Below, piece by piece: positions 6,216 through 12,761 of a stretch of DNA of 36,198 nucleotides. The notes beneath the pieces are model-generated. The model was not told the DNA's origin. It made no database searches and was given only the letters and a program-made list of their open reading frames with translations. The position numbers were made by a program, and so were the translations under genes. Source of the stretch: Pseudoxanthomonas sangjuensis (GTDB lineage: Bacteria; Pseudomonadota; Gammaproteobacteria; Xanthomonadales; Xanthomonadaceae); assembly GCF_010211755.1 (NCBI RefSeq), contig NZ_PDWR01000031.1:1-36198 (forward strand), in the 5' to 3' direction. How positions within the stretch are numbered: position 1 is the first letter of the stretch; every line of letters starts with the position of its first letter.

Positions 6216-6974
6216 TTAGCCGATTTCCTTGCGGTTCACGCCTTGGAAGTCCGTCAACTCGTCGTATCGCGCGCCTTCCAGTTTGCGCACTGTGTAGTAG
6301 TAGAGGGCAATGGAACGGCGGGTGAGGGGCTCGGGAGCGGCCCACTCTCGTGGGTGCCCATGGAAACTGGTTTTATCCGTTTTGAAGATCACGGCACGAT
6401 TGAATAGCGGCGGGATCGATTCGATGCATTTTCCGCCAAGCTTCGGACTCGAATCCCACAATTCAAGTTCGCCGCCATATCCCGGTTCCCAATTCTCGTT
6501 CAGGTATATCAGGACGTTGAGTTGCCGATGGAGGTCGAGCCGGGTGTATGAATTGAAATCAGTATGAATGTCGAGGATGCCGCCACGCAATATCTGGTGC
6601 ATGCCGCCGCCGGTGTAGTGCGGGTCCGGTATCAGTTTCCCTATTCCCGTCAATGCTTCCAGGAACTGGAGGAACGGCGATGTGTTGAATTCGTACAGGG
6701 CGAACCTGAGAGTTGGATCCAGCAAATGGAACTTGCTCGAATTGCCCGGGCCTTGCTTGCCGTATTGGTGAGGAGAGCGTTTTTTCCAATCCAGCCATAC
6801 GGGATGATCCGGTTGGGGAAATCTATTCGACAGGAACCGAGCGTGCTCGTAAGGCAAGAAGTCGTCGATGACGATATAACGGAAAGGTTCCGATGCGCTG
6901 AACTGGGCGCTCAGTTCCCCGACTCGGTCCGCCATGAAATCCTTGCCAAAAACGAAAGGGTATTCCGCGCTCAT
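6216..6974 (-). CDS. 2OG-Fe(II) oxygenase, prolyl 4-hydroxylase-like, 252 aa
   Basis: The fold is a double-stranded beta-helix dioxygenase. The iron ligands are His137 and Asp139 (IHTDFN) and probably His205 (SFHGHP), with Arg219/Arg220 (RRSIALYYYT) for the 2-oxoglutarate carboxylate. LNVLIYLNENWEPGYGGELELWD (152-174) is the typical core of the P4Hc-type 2OG_FeII_Oxy_3 domain, which acts on proteins or small molecules; relatives I recall are frequent in surface-polysaccharide clusters. The N-terminal VIDDFLP (residues 35-41) is the usual entry motif. GC is near 52%, much lower than algR and hemC on either side, and it sits where those two would otherwise be adjacent, so it looks horizontally acquired. 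The ATG at 6974 follows GGCCGGA. The substrate is unknown. Confidence 0.88.
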   Translation of the reverse strand: MSAEYPFVFGKDFMADRVGELSAQFSASEPFRYIVIDDFLPYEHARFLSNRFPQPDHPVWLDWKKRSPHQYGKQGPGNSSKFHLLDPTLRFALYEFNTSPFLQFLEALTGIGKLIPDPHYTGGGMHQILRGGILDIHTDFNSYTRLDLHRQLNVLIYLNENWEPGYGGELELWDSSPKLGGKCIESIPPLFNRAVIFKTDKTSFHGHPREWAAPEPLTRRSIALYYYTVRKLEGARYDELTDFQGVNRKEIG

Positions 6975-7067
6975 TCCGGCCCGATGGTTCGTGTGGCGGC
7001 GATTCCGCCATAAGCGTCGATGATATAGGATGTGATCGTAGGTTTGCGCGTCGTCCGGGCGTGTCCC

Positions 7068-7095
7068 TTGGACGGGAAATCCAAAGCGATAGAAT
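7068..7095 (+). promoter_or_regulatory. hemC promoter, predicted leaderless
   Basis: TTGGAC (7068-7073), a 16-bp spacer and TAGAAT (7090-7095) make a good sigma70 promoter. Only 6 nt (GCGCGG) separate the -10 from the ATG of hemC at 7102, so the transcript should start at or next to the A of the start codon. No Shine-Dalgarno is present, which fits a leaderless mRNA. Confidence 0.6.
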
Positions 7096-7101
7096 GCGCG
7101 G

Positions 7102-8010
7102 ATGAAGACCCTCCGCATCGCCACCCGCAAAAGCCCGCTCGCGCTGTGGCAGAGCGAGCACGTCGCCGCCCTGCTGCGCGCGGCGCACCCCGGCCTCGAA
7201 GTCGTGCTGGTGCCGATGAGCACGCGCGGCGACGAGGTGCTGGACCGCTCGCTGGCGGCGATCGGCGGCAAGGGCCTGTTCCTGAAGGAACTCGAGCTGG
7301 CGATGCTGCGCGGCGAGGCCGACTGCGCGGTGCATTCGCTGAAGGACGTGCCGATGGAGCTGGACGCGCCGTTCACGCTGCCGGCGATCCTGGCGCGCGC
7401 CGACCACGCCGACGCCTTCGTCGGCAACGGCTTCGCCACGCTCGACGAACTGCCGCACGGTGCGCGCGTCGGCACTTCGTCGCTGCGCCGGCAAGCGCAA
7501 CTGCGCGCGCGCCGGCCCGACCTGCAATTGCTCGACCTGCGCGGCAACGTCAACACGCGGCTGGCCAAGCTCGACGCCGGCGACTACGACGCCATCGTGC
7601 TGGCCTGCGCCGGCCTGCAGCGGCTGGGTTTCGGCGACCGCATCCGCGCGCGCCTCGAGGCGCCGGACTGGCTGCCGGCGCCAGCGCAGGGCGCGATCGC
7701 GGTCGAAACCCGCGCCGGCGACGCCGGGGTCGCGGAACTGTTCGCCGCACTCGACGACCCGCCGACGCGGACCTGCGTGGAAGCGGAGCGGGCGATGAAC
7801 CGCGCGCTGCACGGCAGCTGCCACGTGCCGGTGGCAGCGCTGGCGCGGCTGGAAGGCGAGGGTATGCGCCTGCGCGGCCTGGTCGGCTCGGCGCGCGATG
7901 GGCGCGTGGTGCGGGCGGAGGCGTCGGGCGGCGAGGCGGAAGCGCTGGGTCGCCAGGTCGCGGGCGACCTGCTCGACAGCGGCGCCGGCGAGCTGCTCGC
8001 GGAGGCCTGA
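7102..8010 (+). CDS. hemC: Hydroxymethylbilane synthase (porphobilinogen deaminase)
   Basis: The enzyme polymerises four porphobilinogen units into hydroxymethylbilane in haem synthesis. The 302-aa sequence carries the substrate-binding residues [10 protein letters not shown] (8-17), STRGD (40-44), HSLKDVP with Lys81-Asp82, GTSSLRRQ (124-131), LRGNVNTRL (146-154) and the cofactor Cys240 in [10 protein letters not shown], which holds the dipyrromethane. All three domains are complete. hemL, two steps earlier in the pathway, is on the opposite strand 4 kb back. The gene runs convergently into a lipoprotein gene with only 5 bp between stops. Confidence 0.97.
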   Translation: MKTLRIATRKSPLALWQSEHVAALLRAAHPGLEVVLVPMSTRGDEVLDRSLAAIGGKGLFLKELELAMLRGEADCAVHSLKDVPMELDAPFTLPAILARADHADAFVGNGFATLDELPHGARVGTSSLRRQAQLRARRPDLQLLDLRGNVNTRLAKLDAGDYDAIVLACAGLQRLGFGDRIRARLEAPDWLPAPAQGAIAVETRAGDAGVAELFAALDDPPTRTCVEAERAMNRALHGSCHVPVAALARLEGEGMRLRGLVGSARDGRVVRAEASGGEAEALGRQVAGDLLDSGAGELLAEA

Positions 8011-8015
8011 ACGGC

Positions 8016-8660
8016 CTACCGCGGCGCGTCGATGCGGATGCCGGGGTCGTCGTAGCGCGAATAGCGCGCGGTCATGTGGAACGGCTTGCCCTGCGCGCTG
8101 CCTTCGTGTTCGAACTTCAGCGGGCGCCCGTCGCCGTCGATCCAGTAGGTGAATTCGGCCGCTTCCGGCCGGGTCACCTTCACCCGGTACTTCTTCGCCG
8201 GCGTGCCGTCGACGCTGTCGGCGCCCAGCGCCTCCACGGCGAGGCCTTCCTTGCCCTGCCCGAACTTCAGCGGATCGCGCCACTGGCTCAGCGTGCCCTT
8301 CGGCAGCGGCATCTTCGCCGTGCGGCCCCGCACCTGCATGTACATGGTGTCGCCGATGACGACCTGGGTGCCCATCGGCATCGTGATGCGATAGCGGTCG
8401 GGGGCGACGAAATCCATTTCGCTGGTCGTGGTCGGCGTGCCCGCGCCTTCCATGACCATCGTGGCGTGGAAGCTCTTCGCGCCCCAGAACGCGTCCATCG
8501 ACGCCTTCACCTCGTCGGCGGGGCTGGGTTGGGGCGGGGCGGGAAGCGCGGGCGCGGCCGTGCCGGGCGCGGATGCGGTCGCAGGGTCGGCGGGCTGGCC
8601 GGCCTTGCAGGCGGCCAGGGCGATGGCGAGGACGGCGACGGCGGAAAGGCGCGGCGGCAT
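8016..8660 (-). CDS. Lipoprotein with LolA-like fold, 214 aa
   Basis: The N-terminus MPPRLSAVAVLAIALAACK is a lipoprotein signal with the lipidated Cys at residue 18. A proline/alanine-rich linker to about residue 47 follows. The mature part (DEVKASMDAFWGAKSFHATM, DRYRITMPMG, then VKVTRPEAAEFTYWIDGDG and KFEHEG) has the alternating beta-strand pattern of LolA/LppX-type proteins that bind lipids, and reads like an outer-membrane lipoprotein-sorting relative. The residue after Cys is Lys, not Asp, so export to the outer membrane by Lol is expected. The function is not known; the fold assignment is an inference from strand pattern. Confidence 0.75.
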   Translation of the reverse strand: MPPRLSAVAVLAIALAACKAGQPADPATASAPGTAAPALPAPPQPSPADEVKASMDAFWGAKSFHATMVMEGAGTPTTTSEMDFVAPDRYRITMPMGTQVVIGDTMYMQVRGRTAKMPLPKGTLSQWRDPLKFGQGKEGLAVEALGADSVDGTPAKKYRVKVTRPEAAEFTYWIDGDGRPLKFEHEGSAQGKPFHMTARYSRYDDPGIRIDAPR

Positions 8661-8772
8661 GGCGGGCTCCGGTCGATCGGTGGCGCGATACTAGCGAAAG
8701 CGCGAACTGCACGGAGAACCGGCCGCGACTCGGCGATAATCCGCGCCATCCCCCGCTTCCGGAACCGGGCTC

Positions 8773-9741
8773 ATGGACAAGATCGAACGCATCACCGCCC
8801 TGCACCGCATCCTCAAGGCCGCGCGCTACCCGGTCACGGTCAAGCGCCTGCAGGACGAACTGGGCTGCTCGCGCGCCACCGCCTACCGCGACCTGGCCTA
8901 CCTGCGCGATGCGCTGATGGCGCCGATCGAGGGCGACGGCGAGGCCGGCTTCCGCTACGCCCCGGGCGAGAGCGAGCGCTTCGAACTGCCCGGGCTGTGG
9001 CTGAGTTCGGAGGAACTGTATTCGCTGCTCGCCGCCCAGCAGTTGCTGTCGCGCACTACCGGCGGCGTGCTGTCGACCGCGCTGGCGCCGCTGCAGAAGC
9101 GCATCGAAACGCTGCTGGCCGACCACGCCGGGGTCGAGCACTGGCCGGTCGAGCGGGTGCGGGTGATCCCGCACCGCGGCCGCCGCCTCGACGAGACCGC
9201 GTTCCGCACCGTGGCCGCGGCGGTGCTGGAACGCAAGCAGCTGGCCTTCGAGTACCGCGCGCGCTCCACCGACGAGAAGACGAAGCGCACGGTGTCGCCG
9301 CAGCGCATCACCCATTACCGCGACAACTGGTACCTCGACGCGTGGGACCACGACCGCGAGGCGCTGCGCAGCTTCGCCGTCGACCGCATCGGCGGCGCGC
9401 GCGTGCTCGACGGGGCGGCGCGCGACATCGGCGAGGACGAGCTGAAGCAGCACCTCGCCTCCAGCTACGGCATCTTCTCCGGCGAACCGAAGGGCTGGGC
9501 GACGATCGTGTTCAGCGCCAAGGCGGCGCGCTGGGTCGCCGACGAGCAATGGCATTCGAAGCAGCAGGGGCGCTTCCTGCCCGATGGGCGCTACGAGCTG
9601 AAGGTGCCGTACAGCGCGTCGCGCGAGCTGCTGATGGACGTGCTGCATTACGGCGCCGACGCGGAAATCGTCGAGCCGGCGTCGCTGCGCGAGCAGGCGC
9701 GCTCGCTGCTGTCGCTGGCATTGTCGAATTACGAACGCTGA
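8773..9741 (+). CDS. WYL-domain transcriptional regulator, YafY-like
   Basis: The 322-aa protein has an N-terminal helix-turn-helix (RLQDELGCSRATAYRDLAYLR, residues 25-45) of the HTH_11/DeoR-like kind. The WYL sensor domain spans ~145-215 with Trp186-Tyr187-Leu188 in RDNWYLDAWD, and a WCX C-terminal extension covers ~235-320. WYL proteins bind ligands, often nucleic acids or nucleotides, and act as repressors or activators in stress, DNA damage and phage defence. The target is unknown; no defence cluster is adjacent. A GATAAT at 8735-8740 may be its -10 box. The gene is followed by a strong hairpin (9752-9776). Confidence 0.9.
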   Translation: MDKIERITALHRILKAARYPVTVKRLQDELGCSRATAYRDLAYLRDALMAPIEGDGEAGFRYAPGESERFELPGLWLSSEELYSLLAAQQLLSRTTGGVLSTALAPLQKRIETLLADHAGVEHWPVERVRVIPHRGRRLDETAFRTVAAAVLERKQLAFEYRARSTDEKTKRTVSPQRITHYRDNWYLDAWDHDREALRSFAVDRIGGARVLDGAARDIGEDELKQHLASSYGIFSGEPKGWATIVFSAKAARWVADEQWHSKQQGRFLPDGRYELKVPYSASRELLMDVLHYGADAEIVEPASLREQARSLLSLALSNYER

Positions 9742-9751
9742 CGCGCTGCAG

Positions 9752-9776
9752 CCCTTCTCCCCATGCGGGAGAAGGG
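9752..9776 (+). repeat. CCCTTCTCCC hairpin repeat
   Basis: CCCTTCTCCC and GGGAGAAGGG form a perfect 10-bp stem with a 5-nt loop 10 bp after the WYL gene stop. No T-run follows, so it may stabilise or end transcripts but is better seen as a member of the GGGAGA(A)GGG palindromic repeats that recur at 14983, 15087 and 24638. Confidence 0.65.
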
Positions 9777-9836
9777 GCCCGAAGGGCGGATGAGGGGACG
9801 CGAGCGCAGCGAGCTGTGCCTGCCGAAGTTGTAGGT

Positions 9837-10170
9837 CGTGGCTACCCCCGACGCGCCATGTTCGGTCGTGAGTTGAACGAAAGGCAGCCGAGCGAGCTTG
9901 GCTCAATGAAGCGAAAGCGTTCCGCCCTGACGGGCGGGTTACTTTTCTTTGCGTGTGCAAAGAAAAGTAACCAAAAGAAAGCACCCCCTGCCTTCGCGCC
10001 TTCCGCGCTTCGCGCTCCGGGTACGCGGAGCCGGCGGGGATTTTCGGAAGCCGCCTCCTGCGGCCCCGGAAACGGCGCCCATCCGTGTGCGCCCCCCCTT
10101 CGGGGTTTGCCCCCCGTCCCCGCCGCTGCGGAAGGGACCCCGAAAAGCGAAAGGCCAAGACAACAGCCAG
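9837..10170. repeat. Large structured intergenic repeat element
   Basis: This fills most of the 507-bp gap 9742-10248. It contains a perfect 16-bp stem, GGTTACTTTTCTTTGC (9937-9952) with GCAAAGAAAAGTAACC (9957-9972) and a 4-nt loop. CCAAAAGAAAGCACCCC follows, then a run of GC-rich small hairpins (for example GCGCTTCGCGC, GCCGCCTCCTGCGGC and CCCCTTCGGGG) and an A-rich tail AAAGCGAAAGGCC. I recall the ACTTTTCTTTGC...GCAAAGAAAAGT motif as a frequent non-coding repeat of Xanthomonadaceae. No plausible protein is encoded; open frames here are low-complexity and lack ribosome sites. Exact borders are a guess. Confidence 0.6.
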
Positions 10171-10248
10171 AGCACTCCCGCGATGTCGCAACCCCTGAGA
10201 TGGTGGACACGCAGATTGGCTCCATCGCCCCCCGGGAGACCCACCGCC

Positions 10249-10551
10249 ATGACCCGACATGCCTCGTTTTCGCAAAACGTCGCGACCCCCGACCCGCAAC
10301 TGGACCGCTGGCTGCGCAATGCCGTCTTCGCCGGCCTGGCGCTGAGCCTGCTGTTGCCGTGGCGCAGCGAATGGCTGGGGTTCACCCCGCTGTGGCTGCT
10401 GGGCATGCCGCTGAGCGCATGGTGGGCGTTGCACCGCTTCCGCCTGCCGGTACGGCAAGAACCGGTTCCGGCGCGCCGGCGGCGGCCGGGCGGGCAGGCG
10501 CGGCGGCGGCGCAAGCCCCTGGCGGCGAAGCGTTTCGCGCGCGCGGCCTGA
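10249..10551 (+). CDS. Small membrane protein, 100 aa
   Basis: The ATG at 10249 has GGGAG about 11 nt upstream. The protein has two predicted membrane spans, AVFAGLALSLLLPW (residues ~25-39) and WLGFTPLWLLGMPLSAWWAL (~42-61). A strongly basic tail runs from ~66 to the end (ARRRRPGG, ARRRRKPLAAKR), probably cytoplasmic. I do not recognise a named family. The frame is open far upstream into the repeat element, but that part is low-complexity and not credible. It precedes the prolyl oligopeptidase gene by 76 bp, where TG-C-TAGCGT (10583-10591) could be an extended -10 for that gene. Confidence 0.65.
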   Translation: MTRHASFSQNVATPDPQLDRWLRNAVFAGLALSLLLPWRSEWLGFTPLWLLGMPLSAWWALHRFRLPVRQEPVPARRRRPGGQARRRRKPLAAKRFARAA

Positions 10552-10627
10552 CCTTCGGCAGGGGGTCGCCCTTCGGGGGCTGTGCTAGCGTTCCGGGCCA
10601 TTCAAATGGCTTCGTGGAGCCCTGCCG

Positions 10628-12727
10628 ATGTCCCGATTCGCCCCCGTTTGCCTGCTCGCCGGCCTGGTCGCCGCGACGGGCGCGACCGCTGCCGAGGAAA
10701 AGAACGAAGTGACCGACCGCTACGCCTGGCTGGAAGACGTCACCGGCGAGAAGCCGCTGCAATGGGTCCACGCGCAAAACGCCAAGGCCGAGGCCGAGAT
10801 CGCCGCGACGCCGCAGTTCAGGCGGCTCGAGGCCGACATCCGCGCCATCCTCGACTCCGACGCCAAGATCCCCGGGGTCGAGAAGATCGGCCCGTACTAC
10901 TACAACTTCTGGAAGGACAAGGACCACGAGCGCGGCCTGTGGCGCCGCACCACGCTGGACGAATACCGCAAGCCCAACCCGCAATGGGAAACCGTGCTGG
11001 ACCTGGACGCGCTGAACAAGGCCGAGGGCGAGAACTGGGTCTGGCACGGCGCCGACTGCCTGAAGCCGGAGTACGTCCGCTGCCTGGTCGCGCTGTCGCG
11101 CGGCGGCAGCGACGCCGACGTGACCCGCGAGTTCGACCTGGCGAAGAAGGAATGGGTGAAGGACGGCTTCTTCCGTCCCGAGGCCAAGGGCGGGCTCGGC
11201 TGGGTCGACGAAAACACCGTTTACGTCTTCACCGACTTCGGCGAAGGCTCGCTGACCAGCTCCGGCTATCCGCGCATCGTCAAGGAATGGAAGCGCGGCA
11301 CGCCGCTGTCGGCGGCGAAGGTGGTCTACGAAGGCAGGGCCGACGACATGTACATCGCCGCCGTGCACGACCACACGCCCGGCTTCGAGCGCGACTTCGT
11401 CAGCCGCACCATCGCCTTCTACAACGACGAACTGTACCTGCGCGGCAAGGACGGCGCGCTGACCAAGATCGATGCGCCGAATTCGGCCAGCAAGAGCGCG
11501 CACCGCGAATGGCTGACGCTGGAGCTGCGCGAGCCGTGGACCGTCGGCGGCAAGGCCTACAAGGCCGGTTCGCTGCTGGCGGCGAAGTTCGACGACTTCA
11601 TCGCCGGCAAGCACGACTTCACCGTGCTGTTCGAGCCGACCGACACCACTTCGCTGGCCAGCTACAGCTGGACGAAGAACTACCTGGTCCTCAATGTGCT
11701 GGACGACGTCAAGAACAAGTTGCGCGTGCTCAAGCCGCAGGATGGCGGCGAATGGGCCGCCAGCGACTTCACTGGCGCACCGGCCATCGGCACGCTCGGC
11801 GTCGGCGCGGTGGACAGCGACGAATCCGACGCGGTGTGGCTGACGTCGACCGACTACCTGACACCGACCACGCTGTCGATCGCCGAGATCGGCAAGCAAC
11901 CGGAGGCGCTGAAGTCGAACCCGGCGTTCTTCGACGCTTCGAACGACGTGGTCGAGCAGCATTTCGCCACCTCGAAGGACGGCACGAAGGTGCCGTACTT
12001 CCTGGTGCGGCCGAAGGGCCTGAAGTACGACGGCAAGGCGCCGACCCTGCTGTACGGCTACGGCGGCTTCGAGATTTCGCTGACGCCGTCCTATTCCGGC
12101 GGCGTCGGCAAGGGCTGGCTGGAGAAGGGCGGCGTGTACGCGGTCGCCAACATCCGCGGCGGCGGCGAATACGGCCCGCGCTGGCACCAGGCCGCGCTGA
12201 AGGCGAACCGGCACAAGGCCTACGAGGACTTCGCCGCGGTCGCCGAGGACCTGGTGGCGAACGGGATCACCTCGCCGAAGCACCTCGGCATCCAGGGCGG
12301 CAGCAACGGCGGCCTGCTGATGGGCAACATGCTCACCCAGTACCCGCAGCTGTTCGGCGCGGTGGTCTGCCAGGTGCCGCTGCTCGACATGAAGCGCTAC
12401 AGCCACCTGCTGGCCGGCGCGTCGTGGATGGCCGAATACGGCAACCCCGACACCGCCGACTGGGAGTTCATCAAGACGTTCTCGCCGTACCACCTGTTCG
12501 ACGCGGACAAGGACTACCCGGCCACGCTGTTCATGACCTCGACCCGCGACGACCGCGTGCATCCGGGCCATGCGCGCAAGATGTACGCGCTGATGTCCGA
12601 GGCCGGCAAGGACGTGCGTTACTACGAGAACGTCGAGGGCGGCCACGGCGGCGCGGCCAACAACGCGCAGTCGGCGCACATGAACGCCCTGGCCTATACC
12701 TTCCTGTGGCAACGGCTGGCCGACTGA
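10628..12727 (+). CDS. Prolyl oligopeptidase family serine peptidase (S9A), secreted
   Basis: The 699-aa protein begins with a Sec signal peptide (MSRFAPVCLLAGLVAATGATAA, cleavage near residue 22), so it is periplasmic or exported. The N-terminal part holds the S9 entry motif YAWLEDV and FWKDKDHERGLWRR, then a seven-bladed propeller (~70-420). The alpha/beta-hydrolase domain follows, with VRPKG...LYGYGGF, NIRGGGEYGPRWHQA, Ser559 in GGSNGG, Asp641/Asp642 in TRDDRVHPGHA and His673 in GGHGG. It should cleave short peptides after proline. The next gene, 34 bp downstream, is a second S9 peptidase, so they probably form a peptide-degradation operon. Confidence 0.94.
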   Translation: MSRFAPVCLLAGLVAATGATAAEEKNEVTDRYAWLEDVTGEKPLQWVHAQNAKAEAEIAATPQFRRLEADIRAILDSDAKIPGVEKIGPYYYNFWKDKDHERGLWRRTTLDEYRKPNPQWETVLDLDALNKAEGENWVWHGADCLKPEYVRCLVALSRGGSDADVTREFDLAKKEWVKDGFFRPEAKGGLGWVDENTVYVFTDFGEGSLTSSGYPRIVKEWKRGTPLSAAKVVYEGRADDMYIAAVHDHTPGFERDFVSRTIAFYNDELYLRGKDGALTKIDAPNSASKSAHREWLTLELREPWTVGGKAYKAGSLLAAKFDDFIAGKHDFTVLFEPTDTTSLASYSWTKNYLVLNVLDDVKNKLRVLKPQDGGEWAASDFTGAPAIGTLGVGAVDSDESDAVWLTSTDYLTPTTLSIAEIGKQPEALKSNPAFFDASNDVVEQHFATSKDGTKVPYFLVRPKGLKYDGKAPTLLYGYGGFEISLTPSYSGGVGKGWLEKGGVYAVANIRGGGEYGPRWHQAALKANRHKAYEDFAAVAEDLVANGITSPKHLGIQGGSNGGLLMGNMLTQYPQLFGAVVCQVPLLDMKRYSHLLAGASWMAEYGNPDTADWEFIKTFSPYHLFDADKDYPATLFMTSTRDDRVHPGHARKMYALMSEAGKDVRYYENVEGGHGGAANNAQSAHMNALAYTFLWQRLAD

Positions 12728-12761
12728 ACCCGCCGTTGCCTCCCACGCAACCGGTCCCCAT

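Noticed and set aside
6823-10458. Very long minus-strand open frame across hemC, the lipoprotein and WYL regulator genes
   Set aside because: Low-complexity Arg/Ala/Gly translation caused by high GC; real genes with clear motifs occupy the region in other frames.
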